A stretch of 47,417 bases of DNA, from assembly GCF_049274025.1 (NCBI RefSeq), contig NZ_JBASRV010000039.1; one strand, given 5' to 3'. Origin of the DNA: Miniphocaeibacter sp012841535. GTDB lineage: Bacteria > Bacillota > Clostridia > Tissierellales > Peptoniphilaceae. This document shows positions 18,131 to 26,518 of this stretch, piece after piece. Position 1 is the stretch's first letter, and each line of letters starts with the position of its first letter. Under the pieces are notes generated by a model that was not told where the DNA came from, searched no databases, and worked only from the letters and a program-made list of their open reading frames with translations. A program made the position numbers and the translations under genes.

Positions 18131-18642
18131 TGAAATTAACATTAGTAGTTGCAACAGATAAAAATTTTGGAATTGGCCTTAATGGTGACATGCTATTTTA
18201 TATAAGTGATGATTTAAAAAAATTCAAGGCTCTAACTATGAACAATATTGTAATTATGGGAAGAAGAACCTTTGAAGCATTGCCAAATTCCAAAGAGTTG
18301 CCTAATAGAACAAATATTGTTTTAACTAGAAACAAATTGGATTTAAAGGAAGGTATAGCAGTATCTTCAATAGATGAGTTAAAAAATAAATTAGAAGAAA
18401 TAAATCCTAATAAAGAAAAAGAAGAGTTTTTAATTGGTGGAGGGAATTTAGTAAACACTCTATGGAATTATATTGACAAAGCAATAATTACAATTGCAGA
18501 CAAGGAGTATAAGGAAGTAGATACCCATATACCAAATTTACTAGAAGATAAAAACTTTGAAATAGTATCAGAATCGGAAGAGTTTTTCGATAATAAAAAT
18601 CAATTAAAATATAAATTTTATGAATTTAAAAGGAGGGTCTAA
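18130..18642 (+). CDS. folA: Dihydrofolate reductase
   Basis: A 170-residue enzyme reducing dihydrofolate to tetrahydrofolate with NADPH. The N-terminal TLVVATDKNFGIGLNGDM, the catalytic acidic position in ISDDLKKF, NIVIMGRRTFEALP (NADPH contacts), LPNRTNIVLTR, and EEFLIGGGNLVN are all in family order. The Trp usually found before the catalytic segment (PW) is replaced by LF in DMLFYI, a mild departure that may matter for antifolate binding. No thyA gene is adjacent. Its ATG overlaps the stop of the preceding gene, and a terminator overlaps its own stop codon. Confidence 0.94.
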   Translation: MKLTLVVATDKNFGIGLNGDMLFYISDDLKKFKALTMNNIVIMGRRTFEALPNSKELPNRTNIVLTRNKLDLKEGIAVSSIDELKNKLEEINPNKEKEEFLIGGGNLVNTLWNYIDKAIITIADKEYKEVDTHIPNLLEDKNFEIVSESEEFFDNKNQLKYKFYEFKRRV

Positions 18643-18660
18643 CTTAAGTTAGGCTCTTTT
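18631..18660 (+). terminator. Terminator of the folA operon
   Basis: An inverted repeat with core GTCTAAC-TTAA-GTTAGGC and several wobble pairs extends across the folA stop codon and ends in a T run. Confidence 0.75.
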
Positions 18661-18704
18661 AATTATTACAAAAAAGCTACAAAATCTTTTTAATAGAAAT
18701 GCTA

Positions 18705-18713
18705 TGCTATAAT
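18705..18713 (+). promoter_or_regulatory. Extended -10 promoter of the zinc-ribbon protein gene
   Basis: TGCTATAAT at 18705-18713 is a perfect extended -10 element (TGnTATAAT) 25 bp before the chosen ATG; no good -35 is visible, as often with extended -10 promoters. It places the start of transcription downstream of the alternative upstream ATG at 18699. Confidence 0.65.
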
Positions 18714-18737
18714 AGTTTTATTAAAAGAGGTGATAGA

Positions 18738-19817
18738 ATGTATTGTCCAAATTGTGGGAAAAAAATACCTTCAAAATCAAAGTTTTGTCCAATGTGTGGA
18801 TTTAATATAAAGGAATTTTTTGATTCAGCATTAAAAAATGATGAAGAAGTTGACTTAGAAGAAGAATCAAAAGTAGAAAATAATAGGAATAATTTAGAAG
18901 CTAGTGAACAAAAAGAGCCAGAAGAATTTAATAATAAAGAAAAAACAAATAGTAATAGACTAGAGGATTTATTTGTAAACAAAGAAGTCGTAGAAAACAA
19001 CGAGGAAGACGTTGAAAATATAGATTATGAAGATAAAGATAGTACTAGAGTAGTTAGCGATTTATTTAAGGAAAGTAATTTAAAAGATACAAATTCGAAA
19101 GAAACAAATAATAATTCAAAAGAAAATAATATAGAGACTAATGTAGAAAAAAGAAATTTTAAAGATTATTTAAATATAGTAAAAAAATATACAAATAAAG
19201 TATTTTCTAAAATTAGGAAAAGTCAGGAATTGATTTATAAGAAAAGTGAAAAGTCAGTAAAACAAATGATTTTAGGTGAAAGTAAGTACTTGAATCTATT
19301 TATAATTTTAACAACTATAGCCTTAATAATACCTACTTTTTCAATAGTAAGAGTATTTCTTGCTGGAAAAACCGTTGGAAAATTCATTGGTTTTATAGTG
19401 ATGATTTTAGGAACTATATTAAATTTATGCATTACAGCTGCAGGACCCCTGTTATCGCTAAAGGTGCTAACCTTTAATTATATACCTAATATAGACAAGG
19501 CAACGACAAAAACAATAACAATATATACAACAAGCTTAATAGCTTTACTAAAATTATTAGTTTATCTTCTAAGTAATATAGTTATAAGTATGCAAATTAT
19601 ATTATATGACCAATTTAGCTTTAGAATTATCTTAACAACGATTATAATATTATTAATAGAGGCTTATTTTATACAAGCTTTATTATGGGATAAATTTAAA
19701 AGGGATAAGTACGTGAAGGTATTTTCTACGATTTTTATATCTGTAACAGCGGCAGAATTACTTTCAGTATTAATATCTAAACCAATAATATTTATATTAT
19801 TAGACATTATAAAATAG
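18738..19817 (+). CDS. Zinc-ribbon protein with acidic linker and membrane domain
   Basis: A 359-residue protein. Residues 3-20 form a zinc ribbon (C3, C6, C17, C20: CPNCG and CPMCG). Residues about 30-150 are acidic, Glu/Asn/Lys-rich and probably disordered. The C-terminal half has about five membrane segments, resembling YIP1-like membrane domains, which would put the zinc ribbon in the cytoplasm. An upstream in-frame ATG at 18699 is rejected because GAGGTGA precedes 18738 and the promoter lies between them. A second gene with the same plan and identical cysteine spacing is at 28360. Function unknown. Confidence 0.8.
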   Translation: MYCPNCGKKIPSKSKFCPMCGFNIKEFFDSALKNDEEVDLEEESKVENNRNNLEASEQKEPEEFNNKEKTNSNRLEDLFVNKEVVENNEEDVENIDYEDKDSTRVVSDLFKESNLKDTNSKETNNNSKENNIETNVEKRNFKDYLNIVKKYTNKVFSKIRKSQELIYKKSEKSVKQMILGESKYLNLFIILTTIALIIPTFSIVRVFLAGKTVGKFIGFIVMILGTILNLCITAAGPLLSLKVLTFNYIPNIDKATTKTITIYTTSLIALLKLLVYLLSNIVISMQIILYDQFSFRIILTTIIILLIEAYFIQALLWDKFKRDKYVKVFSTIFISVTAAELLSVLISKPIIFILLDIIK

Positions 19818-19829
19818 TGTGGGGGTATT

Positions 19830-20741
19830 ATGATTTATACAGTAACTTTAAATCCATCAATGGATTTACTAGTAGAAGTAGATGGAATAGAACCAAATAT
19901 TACAAATAGAATGACAAATGATTTAAGGGTGCCAGGTGGTAAGGCTATAAATGTAGCAAGGGTACTTAGAAGACTAGGTATGCCTTCAGTAGCTACTGGA
20001 TTTATTGGAGGATATACTGGGGAATTTGTAAAAGACTGGTTGAAAATGGAAGATATAAACACCTCTTTCATAGAAATAGATGATGAAACGAGAATTAATA
20101 TTAAACTTCTTAATCAAAATATTGTTATAAATGGAAGAGGTCCTAATGTATCTATAAACGAAGAAACTGAATTTTTATATTTTATGTCCAGAATCCAAGA
20201 AGGGGATACAGTAATAATGATGGGAACAATGCCGCCTTCTTTAGATGAGGATTTACAGGACAGGATTATTTCCATATGTAAGGCAAACAAGGCTGAATTT
20301 ATAGTAGATGCAGAACCTAAACAGTTAAAGGAATTTATAAAAAGAGGTCCTTTATTAATTAAACCTAATTTATCTGATGTTGAAAAAATGTTTAATGTAA
20401 AGCTGGACTCTCAAGAATTAATAGTAGAGTATGGCTTTAAATTATTGGAACTAGGTGCAAAACATGCAATAATATCAGTTGGTGAAAAGGGAGCTTATTT
20501 ATTTAGTGGCGGACATGCTTTTAAAGGAGAAGGTGTAAAAGGAGAAGAGGTAAGAAGTGAAGGTGTTAGAGATTCAATGATAGCAGGTTTTATTGCAACT
20601 TATATAAGAACCTCCAGCCTAGAAGAATCTTTTAAAGTAGCTATGGCTTCTGCAACAGCAACAGCTTTCTCAAAGGATTTAGCAAAAAGACAGCAAATAG
20701 AGGACGTTTTAGATAAAATTATTGTTCAAAAATTAATATAA
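19830..20741 (+). CDS. FruK/LacC-family sugar-phosphate kinase with altered anion-hole motif
   Basis: A 303-residue PfkB-superfamily protein, closest in layout to 1-phosphofructokinase and tagatose-6-phosphate kinase. The N-terminus YTVTLNPSMD, the first PfkB signature GGKAINVARVLRRLG (residues 36-50), KPNLSDVEKMF and GEKGAYLF are typical. The second signature, normally GAGDSMVAGF, reads GVRDSMIAGF (residues 245-254): D248, the catalytic base, is kept, but the Ala-Gly of the anion hole is Val-Arg. The residues just before it are a near-repeat of Gly-Glu-Val units. No PTS fructose permease or fruR is adjacent. It may be active with changed kinetics, or have a regulatory role. Confidence 0.8.
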   Translation: MIYTVTLNPSMDLLVEVDGIEPNITNRMTNDLRVPGGKAINVARVLRRLGMPSVATGFIGGYTGEFVKDWLKMEDINTSFIEIDDETRINIKLLNQNIVINGRGPNVSINEETEFLYFMSRIQEGDTVIMMGTMPPSLDEDLQDRIISICKANKAEFIVDAEPKQLKEFIKRGPLLIKPNLSDVEKMFNVKLDSQELIVEYGFKLLELGAKHAIISVGEKGAYLFSGGHAFKGEGVKGEEVRSEGVRDSMIAGFIATYIRTSSLEESFKVAMASATATAFSKDLAKRQQIEDVLDKIIVQKLI

Positions 20742-20809
20742 TATTTACTTTGTATAATAATATGTAGTATATTATACATATTGATAGTAAATAAATGGAA
20801 GGTGTAGAG

Positions 20810-21649
20810 ATGGCAAGTAAATATAAAAATAAGACATTAATTGCTATAGCCAGTATAATTGGAATAATAATTTTTGCTTTAATACTGTCATTTGGAATTA
20901 ATAAGTCTGGAGAAAAGGGACTTATTAAAGATGCTGAAAAATATATGGAAGAGGAAGAATATAAATCAGCTATAGAAATATATTCTAGATTAATTTCAAA
21001 AACAGGAGACAAAACATACAGAGATAAAAAAGAAGAGGCAGAAAAACTAGAAGTTGAAAAAAATTATTATGAAATCGGTATGAAAAAAATAAAATCAGAT
21101 GAGTATATATCTGCAATAAATAGTTTTTCTAAAATCGATAGAGAGGATTCTGTCTACTATAAAAAAGTACAGGAACAATTGAAAAAAATTGAAGAATCAA
21201 TAATAAATGAGGCGAAAATAAATATAAATAATGATAACACCTACTTGGCTTCATCAATGTTAAATGATTATTTGCGAGCAGTTGGGAAAAGTGAAGACGT
21301 AGAGAAACTTTTAAAATCCATAGAAGGGGACAATGTTGCACAAGTTGATCCAACAGATGAAAAGGAAAAAGATAATAAAAAGAAAAAAACAAATTTAAAA
21401 ACGGAAGAATTACCGAAAGATAGTAGTAAATGGGTAGGAAAAACCGTAGAAATAAAAAGTGGAAAAGCTAACTTAAGGAACGATTCTAGTATTAGTGGTA
21501 AAGTCGTAGGAATTGCCGTTGCAGGAGATGCTATTACCATTACGGAAATTTACGATGATGGTGGAAGAATTTGGTGTTATGGAAAAATCACCAGTGCAAA
21601 AACCGGTGAAACAGAAACTGCCTGGATATCTAGTAAAAACCTACAATAA
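20810..21649 (+). CDS. Membrane-anchored protein with TPR-like repeats and SH3b domain
   Basis: A 279-residue protein. A single N-terminal membrane helix (residues about 8-30) is followed by two or three TPR-like helical repeats (for example AEKYMEEEEYKSAIEIYSRL), a Lys/Glu/Asp-rich linker near 185-205, and a C-terminal bacterial SH3 domain with KANLRNDSSISGKVVG and later WCYGKI..AWISSKNL. The layout suggests an extracellular protein that binds the wall, held by its membrane helix. The ATG at 20810 is preferred to 20795 because GGAAGGTG lies between them at proper spacing. It has its own strong terminator. Specific role unknown. Confidence 0.8.
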   Translation: MASKYKNKTLIAIASIIGIIIFALILSFGINKSGEKGLIKDAEKYMEEEEYKSAIEIYSRLISKTGDKTYRDKKEEAEKLEVEKNYYEIGMKKIKSDEYISAINSFSKIDREDSVYYKKVQEQLKKIEESIINEAKININNDNTYLASSMLNDYLRAVGKSEDVEKLLKSIEGDNVAQVDPTDEKEKDNKKKKTNLKTEELPKDSSKWVGKTVEIKSGKANLRNDSSISGKVVGIAVAGDAITITEIYDDGGRIWCYGKITSAKTGETETAWISSKNLQ

Positions 21650-21659
21650 TTATATTTTT

Positions 21660-21690
21660 AACAGAGTGATAAAAATTCACTCTGTTTTTT
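21660..21690 (+). terminator. Terminator after the SH3b protein gene
   Basis: ACAGAGTGA pairs perfectly with TCACTCTGT (21661-21669 and 21677-21685), followed by six T residues. Confidence 0.9.
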
Positions 21691-21723
21691 ATTTTGTAGA
21701 TATAAAACTATATATAAAATGAT

Positions 21724-21782
21724 TTTACATAAATTTAACATAGATACTGTTTTTATTTAACATTGTTAGCTTAAAGTAATAT
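21724..21782 (+). promoter_or_regulatory. PhoP-box repeats and promoter of the pst-pho operon
   Basis: TTTACA (21724), TTAACA (21735), a degenerate ACTGTT (21746) and TTAACA (21757) recur at exactly 11-bp steps, the arrangement of Gram-positive PhoP boxes (TT[ACT]ACA repeats). TAATAT at 21777-21782 is a plausible -10 placed 14 bp after the last repeat, so bound PhoP would take the place of a -35 element. Repeats are seen; PhoP binding is inferred from the phoP-phoR genes downstream. Confidence 0.75.
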
Positions 21783-21814
21783 TGTGAAGAATTAATATTA
21801 ATACGGAGGAGAAT

Positions 21815-22693
21815 ATGAAAAAAATTTTCAAGATATTGGCAATTAGCTTAAGTTTAGTAATGGTATTAGCTGCGTGTGGTAATTCAAAGGATGGTTCAAA
21901 GGAAAGTGGAGCAGGTTCATCATCTGTATCTGGTGAAATAACTGTTATTTCCAGAGAAGAAGGATCTGGAACAAGATCTGCATTTGTTGAGCTTGCTGGA
22001 GTTCAAGATGAAAATAAAAATGATTTAACTTCAGAAGAAGCATTTATACAAAATAATACAGAAGCTGTTATGACAGCTATAGCAGGAGATAAAAATGCTA
22101 TAGGTTATATTTCACTTGGCTCTTTAAATGACACAGTTAAGGCTTTAAATATAGACGGTGTTGAAGTTAGCAGTGAAAATGTAGCAAATGGTAGTTACAA
22201 AATAGCAAGACCATTTAATATAGTTACTAATGACGACTCAAATGAAGTGGTAAATGATTTTATTACCTATATTCTTAGTAAAGATGGACAGGATATAGTT
22301 GAAAAAGAAGGATATATTAAAAGTGAATCTGAAGAAAAGGAATATACTCCATCAGATGTTAAGGGAAATATTACAATAGCAGGTTCATCATCTGTAACAC
22401 CGGTTATGGAAAAACTAGTAGAGGCTTATGGGGAAATTAACTCAAATGTAAAAATACAGGTTAATCTATCTGATTCAACAACAGGAATTCAATCAGTTAA
22501 TGATGGAGTTGCACAAATAGGTATGGTGTCTAGAGAGTTAAAGGATAGTGAACAAAGTTTAAATAAAACAACTATAGCTTTAGATGGAATAGCTGTTATT
22601 GCTAATAAAGAAAATCCTATTGAAGATATTAAATTAGATAATTTAAAAGATATTTATACTGGAGAAATAATGGATTGGGAAGAAGTAAAATAG
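21815..22693 (+). CDS. pstS: Phosphate-binding lipoprotein of the Pst transporter, circularly permuted
   Basis: A 292-residue exported lipoprotein that captures phosphate for PstCAB. Residues 1-21 are a lipoprotein signal ending in the lipobox LAAC. Two blocks recognisable from PstS are present in swapped order: first the block with ISREEGSGTRSAF and GYISLGSLND (about 45-170), normally C-terminal, then the block with AGSSSVTPVMEKL, SDSTTGI, GMVSRELKDSE and DGIAVIANKENP (about 185-292), normally N-terminal. The chain stops at IYTGEIMDWEEVK, where a canonical PstS would continue into the first block. Permuted PstS proteins of this kind occur in other clostridia. It is the first gene of pstSCAB-phoU-phoPR. 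Confidence 0.92.
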   Translation: MKKIFKILAISLSLVMVLAACGNSKDGSKESGAGSSSVSGEITVISREEGSGTRSAFVELAGVQDENKNDLTSEEAFIQNNTEAVMTAIAGDKNAIGYISLGSLNDTVKALNIDGVEVSSENVANGSYKIARPFNIVTNDDSNEVVNDFITYILSKDGQDIVEKEGYIKSESEEKEYTPSDVKGNITIAGSSSVTPVMEKLVEAYGEINSNVKIQVNLSDSTTGIQSVNDGVAQIGMVSRELKDSEQSLNKTTIALDGIAVIANKENPIEDIKLDNLKDIYTGEIMDWEEVK

Positions 22694-22703
22694 GAAGGGA
22701 AAT

Positions 22704-23591
22704 ATGGATAAAGAAAAAAATAAAAAAATATTTTATTTTAAGGAGAGATCTTTTAAAACATTAGCTTTGATTTCTACCTTTGCATCAATAATAGCCGTAG
22801 CAATAATTTGTATATTTATTTTTTCAAATGGATTGCCAGCTATTAAAAAAATAGGAATATCCGAATTTCTTATGGGGACCAAATGGTCCCCTACTTCTAG
22901 TCCTGAGAAGTTTGGAATTTTACCTATGATTATTTCAAGTGTTTATGTTACCTTAGGAGCGATTATAATAGGTGTTCCTACTGGAATTTTCACAGCTGTT
23001 TTTATGGCAAAGTATTGTCCTAAGAAAATATATTCTTTTTTATCATCAGGTATTAGTTTAATGGCAGGAATACCTTCTATTATTTATGGTTTTTTTGGAC
23101 TAACAGTAGTAGTTCCTATAATAGGAAGTATTATAGGAAGAAGTGGGTTAACTATGATTTCTGCAATAATAATTTTAGGAATTATGATACTACCTACAGT
23201 TATTTCCCTTTCAGAAGCAGCTATTAGAGCTGTTCCAAGTAGTTACTATGAAGGAGCGGTAGCTTTAGGAGCAACAAAGGAAAGAGCTATTTTTACAGTT
23301 GTACTTCCAGCAGCAAAGTCTGGTATAATCTCTGCTATAATTTTAGGAATAGGTAGGGCAATAGGAGAAACCATGGCTGTTATTTTAGTTGCAGGAGGGC
23401 AAGCACGTCTTCCTAGAGGACTTTTCAGAGGAGTTCGAACTATGACTATGAATATAGTCTTAGAAATGGGATACGCTGCAGATTTACACAGGGAAGCATT
23501 AATTGCAACAGGAGCAGTCTTATTTATATTTATTCTGATAATTAACTTATTATTTGTTATAAGTAAAAGGAGGAATAAAAATGAAAACTAA
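22704..23591 (+). CDS. pstC: Phosphate ABC transporter permease PstC
   Basis: A 295-residue inner-membrane permease with six hydrophobic segments. The first loop has EFLMGTKWSPTSSPEKFGILPMI, split here by residues typical of PstC (the TKW.P motif). The coupling loop contains EGAVALGATKERAIF, followed by GRAIGETMAVILVAGG. It pairs with PstA to form the membrane channel. It starts 10 bp after pstS and overlaps pstA by 11 bp. Confidence 0.95.
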   Translation: MDKEKNKKIFYFKERSFKTLALISTFASIIAVAIICIFIFSNGLPAIKKIGISEFLMGTKWSPTSSPEKFGILPMIISSVYVTLGAIIIGVPTGIFTAVFMAKYCPKKIYSFLSSGISLMAGIPSIIYGFFGLTVVVPIIGSIIGRSGLTMISAIIILGIMILPTVISLSEAAIRAVPSSYYEGAVALGATKERAIFTVVLPAAKSGIISAIILGIGRAIGETMAVILVAGGQARLPRGLFRGVRTMTMNIVLEMGYAADLHREALIATGAVLFIFILIINLLFVISKRRNKNEN

Positions 23592-24417
23592 AAGTAAAAT
23601 AATAAAAGGACTAACATATTTATTTACAGGAATTACATTTTTTTCTTTGTTTTTCATAATAGCCTTTATTTTAATAAAGGGAGTTCCTCATTTAAACTTA
23701 GGATTATTTCAATGGAAATATACAAGTGAAAATTTATCGATGATGCCGGCAATTATAAATACATTGATTATGATAGTATTAGCTCTAGCAATATCAGTTC
23801 CTTTAGGGGTTTTAACAGCAATTTATTTAGCTGAATATGCAAGCCAAAAAAGTAAAATTGTAAATTTAGTAAGAATAACAGCTGACACGCTTTCAGGAAT
23901 TCCATCTATTGTTTATGGTTTATTTGGAATGTTGTTCTTTGTTATATATTTAAAATGGAATATGAGTATATTAGCTGGTTCAATGACAGTTGCAATTATG
24001 ATACTACCACTAATAATGAGAAGTACAGAAGAAGCCTTAATTGCTATTCCCCAATCCCTACGAGATGCTAGCTTCGGTTTGGGAGCTGGTAAAGTTAGAA
24101 CAATTTTAAAAATTGTTATTCCATCTGCAATGCCGGGAATTTTAGCAGGTGTTATTTTAGGAATTGGTAGAATAATTGGAGAAACAGCTGCCTTGTTATA
24201 TACTTCTGGTACAGTGGCAGAAGTTCCTTCACGAATAGTTGGAGAGGCTAGTGGCGGTAGAACCTTAGCCTTGCATATGTATGCTTTATCCAGTGAAGGA
24301 TTAAATGTTAATCAAGCATATGCTACAGGAGTTATTTTATTAATTGTAATATTAGCAATAAATTTTCTGTCTACTAAATTAGCAAAAAAATTAGGAAAGG
24401 ATACTATTGATGAGTAA
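23581..24417 (+). CDS. pstA: Phosphate ABC transporter permease PstA
   Basis: A 278-residue permease with six membrane segments. PstA-typical residues are GGMxPAI-like SMMPAIINT, a conserved PLGVLTAIYLAEYA, DTLSGIPSIVYGLFG, the coupling loop DASFGLGAGKVRTI, and GRIIGETAALLYTSG. AGGAGG lies inside the end of pstC, with the ATG 11 bp before the pstC stop, so translation is coupled. Confidence 0.95.
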   Translation: MKTKSKIIKGLTYLFTGITFFSLFFIIAFILIKGVPHLNLGLFQWKYTSENLSMMPAIINTLIMIVLALAISVPLGVLTAIYLAEYASQKSKIVNLVRITADTLSGIPSIVYGLFGMLFFVIYLKWNMSILAGSMTVAIMILPLIMRSTEEALIAIPQSLRDASFGLGAGKVRTILKIVIPSAMPGILAGVILGIGRIIGETAALLYTSGTVAEVPSRIVGEASGGRTLALHMYALSSEGLNVNQAYATGVILLIVILAINFLSTKLAKKLGKDTIDE

Positions 24418-25159
24418 AATTGAAATATCAAATTTTAATTCCTATTATGGGGATTTTCATGCCATAAAAAATATAAATATGAATATAGAAGAAAAAGAGG
24501 TTACAGCATTTATAGGACCATCTGGTTGTGGTAAATCAACATTGTTAAAAAGTTTAAACAGAATGAATGACCTTGTTTCCTCATTTAGAAAAGATGGAAA
24601 TATATATTTGGAAGAAAAGGAAATATTTTCAGAAATAGATGTTTATGATTTAAGAAAAAGAGTTGGAATGGTTTTTCAAAAACCCAATCCATTTCCAATG
24701 TCCATATATGATAATATTGCATATGGACCAAGGACCCATGGAATTAAAGATAAAAAAACACTAGATGAAATAGTTGAAAAATCATTAAGACAAGCTGCAA
24801 TTTGGAATGAGGTTAAGGATAATTTAAAAAAATCGGCTTTGGCACTATCAGGAGGACAACAACAGAGAATATGTATAGCTAGAGCTATGGCAGTTGAACC
24901 AGAGGTTATACTACTAGATGAACCGACATCTGCCCTTGACCCAATATCAACAGCTAAAATAGAAGATTTGTTAGAAGTAATTAAAAAAGAGTATACTATA
25001 GTTATAGTAACTCATAATATGCAGCAAGCTACTAGAGTGTCAGATAAAACGGGTTTCTTTTTACTAGGTGAATTAGTTGAATTTGATAAGACAGAAAAAC
25101 TGTTTTCTTTTCCTAGTGATAAGAGGACAGAGGATTATATTACAGGTCGTTTTAGTTAA
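24410..25159 (+). CDS. pstB: Phosphate ABC transporter ATPase PstB
   Basis: A 249-residue ABC ATPase powering phosphate import. It has Walker A GPSGCGKST (about residues 36-44), the PstB-typical LNRMNDL and GMVFQKPNPFPMSIYDN (Q-loop), the signature LSGGQQQR, Walker B VILLDEPTSALDP, and the H-loop VTHNM. The ATG at 24410 is preferred to the TTG three bases earlier; AGGAAAGG precedes it. It overlaps the end of pstA by 8 bp. Confidence 0.96.
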   Translation: MSKIEISNFNSYYGDFHAIKNINMNIEEKEVTAFIGPSGCGKSTLLKSLNRMNDLVSSFRKDGNIYLEEKEIFSEIDVYDLRKRVGMVFQKPNPFPMSIYDNIAYGPRTHGIKDKKTLDEIVEKSLRQAAIWNEVKDNLKKSALALSGGQQQRICIARAMAVEPEVILLDEPTSALDPISTAKIEDLLEVIKKEYTIVIVTHNMQQATRVSDKTGFFLLGELVEFDKTEKLFSFPSDKRTEDYITGRFS

Positions 25160-25170
25160 TTGGAGGAAAT

Positions 25171-25818
25171 ATGAGAAATAAATTTGATAGGGAACTAGAT
25201 AAACTAAATGCTGAATTAACTGAAATGGGAGAATTGATTTCAGAAAGAATAACAGATGCTATTAGTGCCTTTAAACATAAGGATTTAGAAAAAGCAAAAA
25301 AAGTTTTAGATGGCGATGATGATGTAAATGAAATGGAAAGAATTATTGAAAAGAGAGCTCTAAAATTATTACTTCAACAACAACCTGTAGCATCGGATTT
25401 AAGACTTATTTCAGCATCCTTAAAGATGATTACAGACATGGAAAGAATAGGAGATCAGGCAGCGGATATTGCAGAAATTACATTAAGCATGTCTACATTT
25501 ACCAAAGATGACACCTTTGACACCATAATGAAAATGGCAGCTTTATCAATAGAAATGGTAAAGGAAAGTATAAAGAGTTTCGTTACTGGAGATCTTTCTT
25601 TAGTAGATAATATACGTGAACATGACAATAAGGTAGATGCTTATTTTAATGAAGTAAAGGAAGAGGTAATTAAGGAATTTAAAAGCTCAGACACAAATCC
25701 TGAATATGCAGTTGATGTTTTAATGATAGCAAAATACTTAGAAAGAATAGGAGATCATGCAGAAAATATTTCTGAATGGGTAGAGTTTTCAATAACAGGA
25801 AAACACAGTAACAACTAA
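25171..25818 (+). CDS. phoU: Phosphate-signalling regulator PhoU
   Basis: A 215-residue all-helical protein with the two PhoU three-helix bundles. The duplicated metal-binding motif is visible twice: MERIGDQAADIAE (about residues 90-102) and LERIGDHAENISE (about 190-202). PhoU links the Pst transporter to the histidine kinase, restraining signalling when phosphate is plentiful. AGGAGG-like GGAGGAA precedes the ATG, 11 bp after pstB. Confidence 0.96.
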   Translation: MRNKFDRELDKLNAELTEMGELISERITDAISAFKHKDLEKAKKVLDGDDDVNEMERIIEKRALKLLLQQQPVASDLRLISASLKMITDMERIGDQAADIAEITLSMSTFTKDDTFDTIMKMAALSIEMVKESIKSFVTGDLSLVDNIREHDNKVDAYFNEVKEEVIKEFKSSDTNPEYAVDVLMIAKYLERIGDHAENISEWVEFSITGKHSNN

Positions 25819-25833
25819 TACTGTAGGTGGATT

Positions 25834-26517
25834 ATGCATAATATTTACGTAGTTGAAGACGAAGACAATATTAGGGATCTAGTAGTTTACGCCTTAAATA
25901 ATAGTGGCTTTAAAGCTATAGGTCTACTTGGTTACAAAGAGTTAAAAAACGAAATTTTGAAAAAAAAACCGGATTTAATAATTCTAGACATAATGCTAGA
26001 AGAAGATGATGGTTATGCAATACTTGAAAAATTAAAATCCAGTGAAGAATATTCTGAAATTCCAGTTATTATGTTAACAGCTAAAACCGATGAAATGGAT
26101 AAGGTTAGAGGCTTAGATATGGGGGCAGATGACTATATTACAAAGCCCTTTGGAGTAATGGAATTAATTTCAAGAATAAAAGCGGTTTTAAGAAGGACGG
26201 GAGTTTCAAAAAAACCAGATTCTAAAAATATAGTAGAGTTTAAAAATATAGTAATAGATTTAGATAAAAGAGTTGTAACAGCAAATAATAAAGTTTTAAA
26301 ATTAACCTACAAGGAATTTGAATTGTTGCTGTACCTTATTGAAAATAAAAATATAGTCTTAACAAGACAAAAATTAACTGAGGAAATTTGGGGATTTGAT
26401 TACGAAGGAGAAACTAGAACAGTTGATGTTCACATAAGAACATTAAGACAAAAACTAGGTGAGTTAAGTAATTATATAGTTACAGTTAGAAATGTTGGAT
26501 ATAAAATAGTGGATTAA
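25834..26517 (+). CDS. phoP: Phosphate-response regulator (PhoP/PhoB type)
   Basis: A 227-residue OmpR-family response regulator. The receiver domain (1-118) has the acidic pocket E8-D9-E10, phospho-acceptor D52 in ILDIML, the conserved Thr in MLTAKT and Lys in ITKPFG. The C-terminal winged helix (about 130-227) includes LTYKEFELLLYL and RTVDVHIRTLRQKLG. Linked to pstSCAB-phoU and to a kinase gene 1 bp downstream, it should activate this operon from the TTAACA repeats ahead of pstS. Confidence 0.92.
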   Translation: MHNIYVVEDEDNIRDLVVYALNNSGFKAIGLLGYKELKNEILKKKPDLIILDIMLEEDDGYAILEKLKSSEEYSEIPVIMLTAKTDEMDKVRGLDMGADDYITKPFGVMELISRIKAVLRRTGVSKKPDSKNIVEFKNIVIDLDKRVVTANNKVLKLTYKEFELLLYLIENKNIVLTRQKLTEEIWGFDYEGETRTVDVHIRTLRQKLGELSNYIVTVRNVGYKIVD

Positions 26518-26518
26518 A

